From NCBI GenBank assembly GCA_002839315.1, contig PGXV01000003.1, positions 145,219 through 209,218 on the forward strand: a stretch of DNA of 64,000 nt. Direction: 5' to 3'. The stretch is from Spirochaetae bacterium HGW-Spirochaetae-3. GTDB taxonomy: Bacteria; Spirochaetota; Spirochaetia; Treponematales; UBA12059. The notes under the pieces were generated by a model. That model had not been told where the DNA came from. It worked only from the letters and a program-made list of their open reading frames with translations, and made no database searches. The position numbers and the translations under genes were made by a program. Positions 44,849 to 55,042 of the stretch are shown in pieces; the first letter of the stretch is position 1, and the number at the start of each line of letters is the position of its first letter.

Positions 44849-45697
44849 CTATACCTTGGCGACTTCGTTTATAAGCTTGCCGAGCGTAGAATCCTCGGTC
44901 TGGATAGTCTTCTGATTAGCCTCGTAGGCGCGGTTTACCTCTATCATCCGTACCATCTCGGTCACCGGATTGACGTTGGACGACTCGGTGAAACCCTGGA
45001 TCACGGTAGGCCGGCCCTGTCCCGCGAGGCCGATCGCGGGGCCCGATTCCTCGGTGGCCTTCCACATGCTGGACCCCTGCTTGGCTATGTACCTGACCGT
45101 CTCGAAGTCGACGAGCTTCAGCGTGTCGAGGAGCACCGGCTCCTGCCATTCGTTCTGCTCTCGTCCGACGAAGTTCAGGGGATCGTCCTGGTACGCGGCG
45201 TTGACCCATACGCGCCCGGACTTGTCTATCTGGAAGTTATTCTCCTTGACGCGTATCGGGCCTGACTCTCCGAGGACGGGATAGCCTTCCTTCGTCTCCA
45301 GGTAGCCTTCCTTGCCGAGGATAAAGGAACCGTTGCGGGTATAGCGCTCGCCCTGCGGGGTGGAGACGCACATGAAGCCGGCCCCGTCGAGGGCAAGGTC
45401 GAAGTCGCTGTCGGTTCCCTTGAGCGAGCCCTGCTCCATCTCGGTGAAGACCTCGTTGGCCTCGACCCCGGTGCCCAGCTTGCCTATCATCGGGGCCGTG
45501 TCGCCGGAGCCCATGGGGTGCAGATAGACGCCGTCGTCGTCCATGCGCCGGAGGAGGAGCTGCGCGAACGCCTTGCTGACCGTCACGTCGCGCTTGTAGC
45601 CGTCCGTGTCGATATTGGCGAGGTTGTTGGCTATGGCGTCGAGCCTGACCTGCTGGGCGGCCATGCCGCTCGCTCCCGTGTACCATCCACGAATCAT
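44849..45697 (-). CDS. flgF: Flagellar proximal rod protein FlgF
   Basis: 282 residues. N-terminal YTGASGMAAQQVRLDAIANN and LANIDTDGYKRDV, central YTRNGSF, C-terminal MVRMIEVNRAYEANQKTIQT. Its place before flgG and its insertion pattern make it FlgF. GGAGG with about nine bases spacing precedes the ATG, and a sigma-28-like promoter lies about 23 bases further upstream, so this is the first gene of a flgF-flgG-flgJ unit. Confidence 0.93.
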   Translation of the reverse strand: MIRGWYTGASGMAAQQVRLDAIANNLANIDTDGYKRDVTVSKAFAQLLLRRMDDDGVYLHPMGSGDTAPMIGKLGTGVEANEVFTEMEQGSLKGTDSDFDLALDGAGFMCVSTPQGERYTRNGSFILGKEGYLETKEGYPVLGESGPIRVKENNFQIDKSGRVWVNAAYQDDPLNFVGREQNEWQEPVLLDTLKLVDFETVRYIAKQGSSMWKATEESGPAIGLAGQGRPTVIQGFTESSNVNPVTEMVRMIEVNRAYEANQKTIQTEDSTLGKLINEVAKV

Positions 45698-45720
45698 CCG
45701 CGCTTCCTCCGTCCCTTCAT

Positions 45721-45748
45721 GTATCGGCGCGGATCGGGGGCGGGTTTA
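45721..45748 (-). promoter_or_regulatory. Sigma-28 (FliA)-like flagellar promoter
   Basis: Minus strand: TAAA (45748-45745), 16 bases, GCCGATAC (45728-45721), against the consensus TAAA-N15-GCCGATAA. It precedes flgF in the right orientation. Confidence 0.6.
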
Positions 45749-45771
45749 GGCCGTTGATGGGAGCGCGGGCG

Positions 45772-46254
45772 CTATATGGTGACGAGGCCTCCGGCGTCGA
45801 CCTCGTTGACGAATATCTTCTCGTAGCGGCCGGAATGATCGAAGCGGACGGACGGCGAGTACGTGCTCATGAAGAAGAACATGACGTCGCTCATGTCGTC
45901 CTGCGATTCGACGAGCGCGTAGCGGTAATATATCTCGCCCTCGTGCGCGACGAGGACGGCCCGGCGACGCTCGTCCTTCTCCGTTTCAGGATCGGTAGCC
46001 ACGCGCAGCGTCGCGCGGAGTCCGCCGTAGTACGAGCGCGCCAGCATGTACAGGTTGAGCTTGCCGCCGGCGTCCTTATAGTACAGTTCCGCGACTCCTC
46101 CCATCGCGGGGACGGAGCCGATTATCCTGTACTTGTCCGCCTTGCCGATCGGTGACCAGCGGATAGTATAGAAGGCGTCGGCGTCCTTGACGGACTTGCG
46201 TATATCGTAGGTCACGCTTAATGATACCACGTTAGACTCGGGCCGCGCTAGCAT
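45772..46254 (-). CDS. Conserved-looking protein of unknown function
   Basis: 160 residues, rich in beta-type alternation and Tyr (FYTIRWSPIGKADKYRIIGS, GKLNLYMLARSYYGGL, VMFFFMSTYSPSVRFD). The first part could be a fibronectin-III-like sandwich, but I recognise no family. There is no signal peptide and no ribosome-binding site before the ATG at 46254. Codon usage fits the region. It lies between the V-ATPase operon (divergent) and flgF (same strand, 74 bases downstream). Confidence 0.6.
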   Translation of the reverse strand: MLARPESNVVSLSVTYDIRKSVKDADAFYTIRWSPIGKADKYRIIGSVPAMGGVAELYYKDAGGKLNLYMLARSYYGGLRATLRVATDPETEKDERRRAVLVAHEGEIYYRYALVESQDDMSDVMFFFMSTYSPSVRFDHSGRYEKIFVNEVDAGGLVTI

Positions 46255-46289
46255 GGCGAGAAAGAGGGGGGTCTGTACATTTTACTTTA

Positions 46290-46305
46290 ATAGGTATAAA
46301 CCTAT
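46290..46305. promoter_or_regulatory. Palindrome ATAGGT-ATAA-ACCTAT in the 46255-46370 divergent region
   Basis: Perfect 6-bp arms with a 4-base spacer; the centre contains TATAAA, which could be a -10 box for the V-ATPase operon. Candidate operator for one or both directions. Confidence 0.45.
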
Positions 46306-46370
46306 GAAAATCCGCCCCTTACCTGTTCCGATCATGTGACCGAAGCCATCGCCACGGGTGGATATCAAGG

Positions 46371-46697
46371 ATGATACCAAAAGTGCGAGAAATTGTTGAG
46401 CGCGTCCTAGGCGCGGAAGGCGAAGCTAAATCCAGGATAGACGACGCCAGGAAACGGGCGTCCGCCGTACGGGCCGCGGCCGACGAGAAGGCCTCCGCGG
46501 TAATCGCTGAAGCCAGGGAGAGGGCCGTGTCCGACTCGAAGGCGCGGCTGGAGAGGGCCAGGTCCGAGGCTCGCGAGACCCTCGAGCGCGCCCGGGCGGA
46601 AGCCGCCGCCGCGGGCGAGACGTTCGCCGCATCCGCCGAGACGGCGGCCGGCGCGCTGGTCTCCGAGATAGCGGACCTCATCACGGGACGGGCATAA
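46371..46697 (+). CDS. V/A-type ATPase G/H-like stalk subunit
   Basis: 108 residues, almost entirely Ala/Glu/Arg/Lys coiled coil (RIDDARKRASAVRAAADEKA), matching the G/H peripheral-stalk partner of subunit E. First gene of the operon, 15 bases before subunit C. The second half of such proteins pairs with E to form the stator. The ATG at 46371 has only a weak AAGG site. Confidence 0.75.
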   Translation: MIPKVREIVERVLGAEGEAKSRIDDARKRASAVRAAADEKASAVIAEARERAVSDSKARLERARSEARETLERARAEAAAAGETFAASAETAAGALVSEIADLITGRA

Positions 46698-46712
46698 TGC
46701 GGCTATGAGATC

Positions 46713-47795
46713 ATGAACGACGCGTTGACGACATACGGTTTCCTGAGCGCCAAGCTCAAGACCAGAATCAGTAAAACCCTGCCTCCCGAAGCGATCGACC
46801 GCCTGGTCAAGGCGAGATCCCTTCCGGAGGCGGTTCTGTTTTTAAAGGGTACCGCCTACGCGGCTATCGAGGAAGCGTACTCCGCGACAGGCGACCTGCG
46901 CGCCGGCGAGGCCCTGCTCAACGCCCGCGAGCTCGAGCTGTTCACCGGCATGTTCAGGTACCTCGAAGAGCCGGTCCTGTCCTTCGTCAGGGCGCTGTCG
47001 CTGCGCTACGAGGTCGACAAGGTTAAGGACGCGGTCAGGCTGTGGTTCGACGCCCGCGTCCGCCAGCGCGACGTCGACGGCAAGTCCGCCTATATCTACC
47101 GCGGTACGATCGTCCACGCCATAGACGTCGACGAGATCGTCAGGGCTCCCGACGTCGACGCGCTGGTCGCCGCCCTCCGCGCTACCCCGTACGCCGAGAT
47201 CGCCCGACGGGAGATTCCCGCCGCTATCGCCGCGCGCTCCGTCTTCGCCTTCGAGGTCGCGCTCGACCGATTCTACTACGACGAGGCGTTCGCCTCGGCC
47301 GAGAGGCTCGGCCGTAAGGACCGCGCCGTCGCAGAGCGTATACTCGGCGTGGACGTGGATATGCAGAACGTCTCGTGGCTCGTCCGGTTCAAGGGTTTCT
47401 ACGGCATGAGCGCGGAGCGGGCCCTGAGCTATCTCATACCCCGGGGAAAGGCGATCGACGCTACGGCCGTCGCGTCTGCCTGGTCGGAAGGCAAGGCCGG
47501 ACCGGGAGCCGGCGGTTCGTTCGGCATCGATCTCCTACGGAAGGCGTACGGCGACGCCGGGGCGCTTCTCGGCGGCGGCGGCGGGGACGCCGGGGCCAGG
47601 CTGGCCATGATGGAGGCGGCCCTTCGCCGCGTCTCGATGGCCGAGGCCGACAGGAACCTGGGCGGCTATCCGTTCTCGATAGGCGTCGTATTGGCGTATT
47701 TTACCAAGAGCCGCGAGGAGATACGCACCGTGATGACCATCCTCAATGCCAAGTACTATTCCCTGCCCGAGGAAAGGATACGGAGCTCCCTATGA
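46713..47795 (+). CDS. ntpC: V/A-type ATPase subunit C
   Basis: 360 residues, helical. Features of the archaeal/bacterial C (d-type) subunit: start YGFLSAKLKTRISKTL, FLKGTAYAAIEEAYSATGDL, central EVDKVKDAVRLWFDAR, and the end YPFSIGVVLAYFTKSREEIR. It links the central stalk to the c-ring. Its stop overlaps the next ATG (ATGA). Confidence 0.88.
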   Translation: MNDALTTYGFLSAKLKTRISKTLPPEAIDRLVKARSLPEAVLFLKGTAYAAIEEAYSATGDLRAGEALLNARELELFTGMFRYLEEPVLSFVRALSLRYEVDKVKDAVRLWFDARVRQRDVDGKSAYIYRGTIVHAIDVDEIVRAPDVDALVAALRATPYAEIARREIPAAIAARSVFAFEVALDRFYYDEAFASAERLGRKDRAVAERILGVDVDMQNVSWLVRFKGFYGMSAERALSYLIPRGKAIDATAVASAWSEGKAGPGAGGSFGIDLLRKAYGDAGALLGGGGGDAGARLAMMEAALRRVSMAEADRNLGGYPFSIGVVLAYFTKSREEIRTVMTILNAKYYSLPEERIRSSL

Positions 47796-49825
47796 TGTTC
47801 ACGTCGCCAATGAGACTGCTCGCGGCCGTGGCCCTGGATTCCGATTCGGACGCCGTAGCCAAGGAATTGCTCCGCCTCGGCGCGCTCGAGATGGTGTCGA
47901 TACAGGAATTATCCGGGGACTGGGGCTCCAAGCTGTCCAAGGTCGAGCCACAGGTAAACCTGGCTCGCCTCGGAGAGCAGCGAAGGCGGGCCGAGGGCTT
48001 CATGTCGATGGCGTCGCCGCCCATTCCCAGGCCGACCCTCGACGGCGTCTCCCCCGCCGCGCCGGTCGACCTCGCCGCCGCCGAGAAGCGCCTGGACGCG
48101 ATCTCCGCGGAGGTGAACGGCCTTCGCGAGCGGCAGAAGGCGTTCCAGGACGAGATCCTCAAGCTCGACGAGATACGCCGCCAGATCGAGGCGTTCGGCG
48201 ACCTCAAGACCGGGGTCGCGGCGTCCTCTTCCTATTCCTTCCTCTCGATCCGAGCGGGGCTCCTGACCGTCGACAAGGCCGAGGTGCTTCAGAAGGCGCT
48301 CGAAGGCATCCCCTCGGTAGCGATGCCGTCCGAAGGCAAGGAGAGACCCGCTTCCGACGATACGATAGGCGTCGTACTCGTATCGCTGAAGCGCGATACG
48401 CAACGGATAGAGGCCGTGCTGGAACGGCTCGGCTGGCAGGACGCGCGCCTGCCGGAATCGTCCGCCGACGGCAACGCCGAGACCCTGAAGACGCTCGACT
48501 CCAAGATCGACGGCCTCAAGGCTAAGCAGGCGGCCTGCGCGGAAGAGCTGGGCGCGTATTTCTCGGCTAATTCCAAGGATCTGTCCGCCCTATGGGCGGC
48601 TCTCCGCGTCGATGAGCTGGTAGCCAAGGTCCGTTCGTCCTTCTCCAGGACCGAGCGCACGGTGCTCCTCTCGGGCTGGATCCCTGAGGACAAGACGGGC
48701 TCGGTCGAGGCCGGTATCAGGAAGGCCGCCGCGGGCGGCTGTAGCATCGAATGGATGGAGCCGAGGCGGGGCGAGGCCGCCGCTATCGACGTTCCCGTCG
48801 AGATGAAGAATCCCAGGATACTCAAGCCGTTCGAGGGGCTCGTTCGCAACTTCGCGGTGCCCGAGTACGGTAGCGTAGACCCTACGCCCTTCGTCGCCGT
48901 CGCGTACCTCGCGATGTTCGGCCTGATGTTCGGCGACGCCGGGCACGGGCTGGTCGTAACGCTCGTCGGATTCCTCGGCCTCGCGGCGACCAGGAAGACC
49001 GGCAAGCCCGACGGGCTGTTCAGGATCATGACGTACTGCGGCGCGGCGGCCATCGTGGCGGGCGTACTGTTCGGTTCCTATTTCGGCATGGAGCTGTTCC
49101 CCGCCCTCTGGTTCGACTATCACGGCATCGTCAACGGCCAAGAGGCCACGGGCTCGGTCCGGAGCGTCTACGATATACTAGGCATAACGATACGCTTCGG
49201 CATGATCGTGCTCGGTACCGGATTCGCGATCAATTGGGTCAACCTGATACGGAAGAGGGCTTGGTTCGTCCTGCTGCTGGATAAGGCGGGACTGCTCGGA
49301 GGCTGGATCTACGGCGCCGGCGCCTGGGCCGCCTTCTATTACGTCGGCCATAATTACCGGGAGCTTCCGCCCTTGGACCTGCTCGCGTGGACGCTCGGGT
49401 TGCCGACGCTGGTGCTCGCGATCAAGGGGCCCCTGGAATTCATCGTACGCGGCCGCGGCGAGGGCAAGCGCTTCAAGCCGGGCATGATAATGGACTTCTT
49501 CATGGAGTGGATTGTCGAGATCCTGGAGATATATTCCGGTTACCTCGCCAATACGCTGTCGTTCATGCGAGTCGCCGGCCTTGGCATAGCGCACGTAAGC
49601 CTGATGACCGCGTTCTTCCAGATAGCGAGGATGATTACCCCGGCGGGCCCGTTCTCGCCGGCGGCGATCGCCGTGCTCGTCCTGGGCAACGCGCTCGTCA
49701 TAGCCCTGGAAGGACTCTCGGCCGGCATACAGTCCCTCCGTCTCAATTATTACGAGTTCTTCTCCAAGTATTTTAACGGTACCGGCAAGGCGTACCGTCC
49801 AATTTCTTTTAACGGCGCAGAATAA
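47792..49825 (+). CDS. ntpI: V/A-type ATPase subunit I
   Basis: 677 residues from the ATG at 47792, overlapping the subunit C stop; GGAG lies upstream. The soluble N-terminal half (~1-350) is coiled-coil-rich. The membrane half starts with VAYLAMFGLMFGDAGHG and ends with helices containing FSKYFNGTGKAYRP-like sequence; LANTLSFMRVAGLGIAHVSL holds the conserved Arg used for ion translocation. Length is normal for NtpI. Confidence 0.92.
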   Translation: MMFTSPMRLLAAVALDSDSDAVAKELLRLGALEMVSIQELSGDWGSKLSKVEPQVNLARLGEQRRRAEGFMSMASPPIPRPTLDGVSPAAPVDLAAAEKRLDAISAEVNGLRERQKAFQDEILKLDEIRRQIEAFGDLKTGVAASSSYSFLSIRAGLLTVDKAEVLQKALEGIPSVAMPSEGKERPASDDTIGVVLVSLKRDTQRIEAVLERLGWQDARLPESSADGNAETLKTLDSKIDGLKAKQAACAEELGAYFSANSKDLSALWAALRVDELVAKVRSSFSRTERTVLLSGWIPEDKTGSVEAGIRKAAAGGCSIEWMEPRRGEAAAIDVPVEMKNPRILKPFEGLVRNFAVPEYGSVDPTPFVAVAYLAMFGLMFGDAGHGLVVTLVGFLGLAATRKTGKPDGLFRIMTYCGAAAIVAGVLFGSYFGMELFPALWFDYHGIVNGQEATGSVRSVYDILGITIRFGMIVLGTGFAINWVNLIRKRAWFVLLLDKAGLLGGWIYGAGAWAAFYYVGHNYRELPPLDLLAWTLGLPTLVLAIKGPLEFIVRGRGEGKRFKPGMIMDFFMEWIVEILEIYSGYLANTLSFMRVAGLGIAHVSLMTAFFQIARMITPAGPFSPAAIAVLVLGNALVIALEGLSAGIQSLRLNYYEFFSKYFNGTGKAYRPISFNGAE

Positions 49826-49841
49826 GCCAAGGAGTTTACGA

Positions 49842-50210
49842 ATGGAAGACGTCAAGAAACGTTTCGCTGGCAGGGTCGGGACGAGCCTCGTCACGGTGGT
49901 CGCGCTTATGGCTATCTTCGGGGCGGTCGCGGCCGTAAGCGCCTCGGCCCAGGACGCGACGCGCGCCGCGGTATCGATATCCCCCGAGCAGGCCAAGGTC
50001 CAGCAGTTCGGCCTCATAGCGGCCGCTATCGCCTTCGGAATGGGCGCGATCGGCGCCGGTATAGCCATCGCGAACGTCGGAGCGGCGGCCATGGGCGCTA
50101 TCGGCGAGCGACCGGAGATAGCCAGCCAGGCGCTTATATTCATAGCGCTCGCCGAAGGTCTCGTGGTGTTCGGTTTCATCACCGCGCTGATGATACTCGG
50201 CAAATTCTAG
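49842..50210 (+). CDS. ntpK: V/A-type ATPase c-ring subunit K/L
   Basis: 122 residues. An N-terminal hydrophobic stretch (~14-36) ends in SASA-Q and looks like a cleavable signal peptide; the mature part has a single hairpin of two helices, with the ion-binding Glu at residue 105 (ALAEGLVVFG). This is the short F-type-like form known from Thermus, unlike the four-helix K of Enterococcus. No Gln in the first helix at the usual sodium-ligand position and Gly after the Glu suggest proton coupling (inference). Confidence 0.9.
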   Translation: MEDVKKRFAGRVGTSLVTVVALMAIFGAVAAVSASAQDATRAAVSISPEQAKVQQFGLIAAAIAFGMGAIGAGIAIANVGAAAMGAIGERPEIASQALIFIALAEGLVVFGFITALMILGKF

Positions 50211-50216
50211 GGCGAC

Positions 50217-50525
50217 GTGAAGTATTTCGTGATCGGGGACGAGGATACGGTGCTCGGATTCGGCATGGTCGGCGTCGACGGACGAGTCGCGGGCGACGTG
50301 GCGGAAGCCGAGGCCGCGTTCGACGCGGCTACGGCCGATCCGGACGTCGGTATCCTCGTCGTGACCGAGCGGGCCGCCGAGCTGATACGGCCCCGCGTGG
50401 ACCGATACCTTTTCTCCGACACGTTCCCGTTGATCGTCGAGATACCCGATCGTAGCGGCCGCATGACCGGCCGGCCGACCATACGCGAGACGGTTAATTC
50501 CGCGATAGGCATAAAGCTGGGCTAA
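50217..50525 (+). CDS. V/A-type ATPase subunit F
   Basis: 102 residues starting at GTG 50217, six bases after ntpK. KYFVIGDEDTVLGFGMVGVD and VGILVVTERAAELIRPRVD are family-typical. It sits on the central rotor and can inhibit hydrolysis. Confidence 0.87.
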   Translation: MKYFVIGDEDTVLGFGMVGVDGRVAGDVAEAEAAFDAATADPDVGILVVTERAAELIRPRVDRYLFSDTFPLIVEIPDRSGRMTGRPTIRETVNSAIGIKLG

Positions 50526-50537
50526 GGGGCCGTAAGG

Positions 50538-51194
50538 ATGATGACTATGGAAGACAGCGTGAACGACGCCGAGGCTATCATCGTCGGCATACTAGCCGAC
50601 GCCGACGCGGAGGCCGCCCGGATAGAAGCCGAGGCCGCGGCGTACGCCGAGCAGAGCGCGGCGAGGGCGGCGGAACAGGCTTCCGCGATAGCGCGCGACG
50701 CCGCGACCAAATCCGAATCCCAGGCGAAGGCGATACTGGCCGACGCGGCGGCCAAGGCCGCGATAGAGCGCAGGAAGCGCTCGCTGCTTCTGCAGGAGCG
50801 CCTCGCCGGCGAGATAGTGGAAAGGGCGGCCCGGAGCATATCGGGGATGATAGGCCAGCCCGGCTACAAAGACGTCTTGCGCGGCTGGATCACCGAAGCC
50901 GTCATCGGCCTTTCGGCGGAATCCGCGGCGGTCAACGCCTCGAAGGACGAATTGGCGCTGATAGACGACGCGTTGCTGCGGGACGCCGAGAAGGCCGCGC
51001 TCGCGGCGACCGGAAAGGTCACGAGCCTGCATAAGGTTGAGGGCGACCCGACGGTAGGTCAGGGCGCGTACCTGATCGCCGACGGCGGACGGCTCGCGTA
51101 CGACAACAGGGTCGCGACCCGCTTCGTGCGCAATCGGGCCGAGATCAGGAAGAGAATTTATACGGCTCTCTACGATGAGGGGTCTCGAACATAG
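50538..51194 (+). CDS. ntpE: V/A-type ATPase subunit E
   Basis: 218 residues: a long Ala/Glu-rich coiled coil (~10-105) and a globular C-terminus (KVEGDPTVGQGAYLIADGGR region). Peripheral-stalk subunit that pairs with the G/H-like product of 46371. TAAGG precedes the first ATG at 50538; ATGs two and three codons on are also possible. Confidence 0.84.
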   Translation: MMTMEDSVNDAEAIIVGILADADAEAARIEAEAAAYAEQSAARAAEQASAIARDAATKSESQAKAILADAAAKAAIERRKRSLLLQERLAGEIVERAARSISGMIGQPGYKDVLRGWITEAVIGLSAESAAVNASKDELALIDDALLRDAEKAALAATGKVTSLHKVEGDPTVGQGAYLIADGGRLAYDNRVATRFVRNRAEIRKRIYTALYDEGSRT

Positions 51195-51232
51195 CGCGCG
51201 GGTCGCGCGCGTAGCGCGGCGATGGGGATGGC

Positions 51233-53002
51233 ATGAACGAACGGATAATCGGACAGGTAAAGAGGGTCTCTGGCCCCGTCATCGAGGCGATGGGCATTAC
51301 CGACGCCAGGATGCTCGAGCTCGTCAGCGTGGGCGAGTCTCGGCTGACGGGAGAGGTAATCAAGCTATCGGGATCCGGCGCGGTGATCCAGGTCTACGAG
51401 GAGACGACCGGCGTCGCTCCCTACGACAATATCTACGGTACCGGCCTGCCTCTATCGCTGGAGCTAGGGCCCGGCCTCCTGGGTACGATATACGACGGCA
51501 TACAGCGGCCGTTGACGCAGCTGCGCGAGCTGTCCGGACGTTTCATAGAGCGGGGCGTCAGCGCCGAGGCCCTGGACAGGAAGAAGGCCTGGGGCTTCGT
51601 TCCCGCGCTGGCCGCCGGAGTCGACGTCGCGGCTGGGGCCGTGATCGGCACCGTGCAGGAAACGTCCCGGATAGAGCACCGTATCTGCGTTCCGCCCGAC
51701 GTCTCGGGTAGGCTCGTCTCGATATCGCCGGCCGGGGAGTACCGGGTCGACGAGACGATCGCCGTCGTGGAGACGTCGGGAGGGAAGCGAGAGCTGTCGC
51801 TGATGCAGCGCTGGCCGATCCGGACGCCCAGGCCGGTCGCCCAGCGAAAACCGCTTAATATACCCCTCATTACCGGGCAGCGCGTCATCGACACCCTGTT
51901 CCCGCTCGCGAAGGGCGGCACGGTCGCCATCCCCGGAGGCTTCGGCACCGGCAAGACGATGACCCAGCACGCGATAGCGAAATGGTGCGACGCCGATATA
52001 ATCGTCTATATAGGCTGCGGCGAGCGCGGCAACGAGATGACCGACGTCCTTACCGAATTCCCCAAGCTCGTCGATCCCAGAACGGGCAAGAGCCTGATGG
52101 AGCGGACCATCCTGATCGCCAACACCTCGAACATGCCGGTTTCCGCGCGCGAGGCGAGCATCTATACCGGCGTGACGCTCGCCGAGTACTACCGTGACCA
52201 GGGCTATCACGTGGCGGTCATGGCCGATTCCACGTCCCGCTGGGCGGAGGCGCTTCGCGAGCTGTCCGGACGCATGGAGGAGATGCCCGCCGAGGAAGGC
52301 TTCCCGGCGTACCTGCCGACGAGGATAGCCGAGTTCTACGAACGCGCCGGGTACGTCGAGACGCTGTCGGGCGCCGACGGCTCGGTCACCATCATTGGCG
52401 CCGTCAGCCCGCCCGGCGGCGACTTCTCGGAGCCGGTCACCCAGCACACCAAGCGCTTCGTGCGCTGCTTCTGGGGCCTGGACAGGCAGCTCGCCAACGC
52501 CCGGCACTATCCGGCCATATCGTGGCTGGACAGCTACAGCGAGTACCTCGACGACGTGACGCCGTGGTGGGACGAGCGCGTCGGCCCCGAATGGGCGACC
52601 GAGCGCAAGGACATGATGGAGCTGCTCCAGAAGGAGGTCCGCCTCCTGCAGGTCGTCAAGCTCGTAGGCCCGGACGCGCTGCCCGACAGCCAGCGCTTCG
52701 TCATAGAGGTCTGCACGATGTTCAAGAACGCCTTCCTCCAGCAGAGCGCCTTCGACGATATCGATCGGTATTCGACGGTAGAGAAGCAGCTACGGATGCT
52801 GTCGATCATCATGGCGTATTGGAGACGGGGCCAGGCCGCTATCAAGCGGGGCGTGACCCTCGTGAAGATACGGCGGGTAAAGGCCGTCCAGGAGATCGTC
52901 AAGATGAAGTTCACCGTGCCCAACGAGTCGCCGGAGGAATTCGACAGGATCCTGGCGAGGATGGAGCGCGGCATCGACCAGCTGGAGGCCATCTATGCTT
53001 GA
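51233..53002 (+). CDS. ntpA: V/A-type ATPase catalytic subunit A
   Basis: 589 residues. Walker [12 protein letters not shown] near residue 237, Walker B region [22 protein letters not shown] block, [20 protein letters not shown] and [15 protein letters not shown] are diagnostic of V/A-ATPase A subunits; the long non-homologous insert (~100-190) that separates A from F1-beta is present. It binds and hydrolyses ATP in the cytoplasmic head. Its 3' end overlaps subunit B by eight bases. Confidence 0.97.
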   Translation: MNERIIGQVKRVSGPVIEAMGITDARMLELVSVGESRLTGEVIKLSGSGAVIQVYEETTGVAPYDNIYGTGLPLSLELGPGLLGTIYDGIQRPLTQLRELSGRFIERGVSAEALDRKKAWGFVPALAAGVDVAAGAVIGTVQETSRIEHRICVPPDVSGRLVSISPAGEYRVDETIAVVETSGGKRELSLMQRWPIRTPRPVAQRKPLNIPLITGQRVIDTLFPLAKGGTVAIPGGFGTGKTMTQHAIAKWCDADIIVYIGCGERGNEMTDVLTEFPKLVDPRTGKSLMERTILIANTSNMPVSAREASIYTGVTLAEYYRDQGYHVAVMADSTSRWAEALRELSGRMEEMPAEEGFPAYLPTRIAEFYERAGYVETLSGADGSVTIIGAVSPPGGDFSEPVTQHTKRFVRCFWGLDRQLANARHYPAISWLDSYSEYLDDVTPWWDERVGPEWATERKDMMELLQKEVRLLQVVKLVGPDALPDSQRFVIEVCTMFKNAFLQQSAFDDIDRYSTVEKQLRMLSIIMAYWRRGQAAIKRGVTLVKIRRVKAVQEIVKMKFTVPNESPEEFDRILARMERGIDQLEAIYA

Positions 53003-54407
53003 TGAAGCCAGGCGGAAGCTGATGTCGGGCCGGGAGTACGTCGGCGCGTCGAAGATAGACGGCCCGCTGGTATTCGTCCGCAAGACGCATCCTGTCGGTT
53101 ACCGCGAGCTCGTGGAGTGCGTCGACTCGGACGGTAAGGTCAGGCTGGGCATGGTGCTCGATACCAGCGACGAGGTCGTCGTCGTGCAGGTCTTCGAGGG
53201 CACCAACGGGCTGACCATGCCAGGCACCAGGACGCGCTTCCGGGGCAAGCCGCTGACCGTCGGAGTAAGCGACAAGATGCTCGGGCGCGTATTCGACGGC
53301 CTCGGCAGGCCGATAGACGGGGGCCCGTCGCCGCTCGCGGACGCGGAACCGGACATCAACGGCAGGCCGATCAACCCGACTGCCCGCGAGTACCCTCGCG
53401 ACTTCATCCAGACGGGTATTTCCGTCATAGACGGGATGAATACGCTGATACGCGGCCAGAAGCTCCCGATTTTCTCGGGTAACGGCTTGCCCCATAACGA
53501 GCTGGCGGCGCAGATAGCCAGGCAGGCGAAACTACGCGGCGGCGCTACCGACTTCGCCGTCGTGTTCGCCGCGATGGGCGTCAAGCACGACGTCGCCAGG
53601 TTCTTCACGAAATCGTTCGAGGAGACCGGCACCCTGGACAACGTGGCTCTGTTCCTGTCGCTCGCCGACGCGCCGTCGATCGAGCGCATCATAACTCCCC
53701 GCACGGCGCTTACGCTGGCGGAGCACCTCGCGTACGATCGCGGCCTGCACGTCCTCGTCGTGATGACCGACATGTCCAACTACTGCGAGTCGCTGCGCGA
53801 GATATCGACGCTTCGCGGGGAGATACCGTCGCGCAAGGGCTACCCCGGCTATCTGTATTCCGACCTCGCGGAGCTGTACGAGCGCTCCGGCATGATCAAG
53901 GGCGTCAAGGGCTCGATAACCCAGTTGCCTATCCTGACTATGCCTAACGACGATATCTCCCACCCGATACCGGACCTGTCCGGCTATATCACCGAGGGCC
54001 AGATCGTCTTCGAGCGCGAGATGTCCGGTCGCGGTATCTATCCGCCGGTCGCCGGCCTGCCGTCGCTGTCGCGCCTGATGAAGGACGGCATAGGCGAGGG
54101 CATGACGCGAGACGACCATCCTCACCTTGCCAGCCAGCTGTTCGCCGCGTACAGCTACGTCAAGGACGTGCGCAACCTCGCGTCGGTCATCGGCGAGGAG
54201 GAGCTGACGCCGCTCGACCACCAGTATCTGGAGTTCGGCGAGTTCTTCGAGCGCAGGTTCGTCAACCAGCGCAAGGACGAGGACCGGACGATAGAGCAGA
54301 CCCTCGACCTGGGTTGGGAAGCGCTACAGCTCCTGCCCGCCGAGGAGCTCCATCGCGTGACCGAGGAAGAGCTTAACGTCCACTACCACGGGGACGGCCA
54401 GCCATGA
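52995..54407 (+). CDS. ntpB: V/A-type ATPase non-catalytic subunit B
   Basis: 470 residues. [65 protein letters not shown] (no Walker A lysine, as normal for B), [14 protein letters not shown] and [21 protein letters not shown] sequence are family hallmarks. Stop overlaps the next ATG. Confidence 0.96.
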   Translation: MLDEARRKLMSGREYVGASKIDGPLVFVRKTHPVGYRELVECVDSDGKVRLGMVLDTSDEVVVVQVFEGTNGLTMPGTRTRFRGKPLTVGVSDKMLGRVFDGLGRPIDGGPSPLADAEPDINGRPINPTAREYPRDFIQTGISVIDGMNTLIRGQKLPIFSGNGLPHNELAAQIARQAKLRGGATDFAVVFAAMGVKHDVARFFTKSFEETGTLDNVALFLSLADAPSIERIITPRTALTLAEHLAYDRGLHVLVVMTDMSNYCESLREISTLRGEIPSRKGYPGYLYSDLAELYERSGMIKGVKGSITQLPILTMPNDDISHPIPDLSGYITEGQIVFEREMSGRGIYPPVAGLPSLSRLMKDGIGEGMTRDDHPHLASQLFAAYSYVKDVRNLASVIGEEELTPLDHQYLEFGEFFERRFVNQRKDEDRTIEQTLDLGWEALQLLPAEELHRVTEEELNVHYHGDGQP

Positions 54408-55042
54408 AGAACGTAGCGCCGACCAAGACCAACCTCATTCGTATCCGCGACGAGCTCAAGTTCGCTAGGATGGGGCACGATCTCCTGGACCAGAAGCGTA
54501 ATATCCTGGTGCTCGAGCTCCTGAACCTCGTCGATCAGGCGGTGGAATACGAGAGCAAGGTCGACGCGGCGCTCGCCAAGGCGTACGTTGGCCTCGAGGA
54601 TTCCGTGCTGGCGATGGGGAAGATAAAGGTCGGCGCGCTCGCGAGCGCTATCGACGTCAAGGCGACCATCGCCTTGAAGCAGCGCAGGGTCATGGGGGTC
54701 GCGCTACCCGTCGTGCAGACCTCGTTCGAGGATCACGGGCCCTATTACAGCCCGATGGATACGAGCGCGGCTATCGACGGGGCGGTCGCGGCGTTCCGCG
54801 ACGCGCTCGGGCTACTCGGCCGCCTGGCCGAGCTCAAGGTCTCCATCGTCAGGCTGGCCAGAGAAGTTCGCAAGACGATACGGAAAGTGAACGCATTAGA
54901 GAAAATTGCCATACCAGAGCTGGACGAATCGCTTCATTACATACAGAATAGAATAGAGGAGAGCGAGCGCGACATGTTCGTTCTCATGAAGATGGTCAAA
55001 GATAGACTATCCAAACCGGATCCGGAGGTATCGTTAGAATGA
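54404..55042 (+). CDS. ntpD: V/A-type ATPase subunit D
   Basis: 212 residues, mostly helical rotor subunit. [20 protein letters not shown] and [14 protein letters not shown] at the N-terminus, and [40 protein letters not shown] at the C-terminus are typical. Stop overlaps the ATG of the stress-protein gene (ATGA). Confidence 0.95.
   Translation: MKNVAPTKTNLIRIRDELKFARMGHDLLDQKRNILVLELLNLVDQAVEYESKVDAALAKAYVGLEDSVLAMGKIKVGALASAIDVKATIALKQRRVMGVALPVVQTSFEDHGPYYSPMDTSAAIDGAVAAFRDALGLLGRLAELKVSIVRLAREVRKTIRKVNALEKIAIPELDESLHYIQNRIEESERDMFVLMKMVKDRLSKPDPEVSLE

Noticed and set aside
43976..45265. 429-codon open frame antisense to flgF and flgG
   Set aside because: A shadow of high-GC codon usage on the opposite strand; the flagellar genes are certain.
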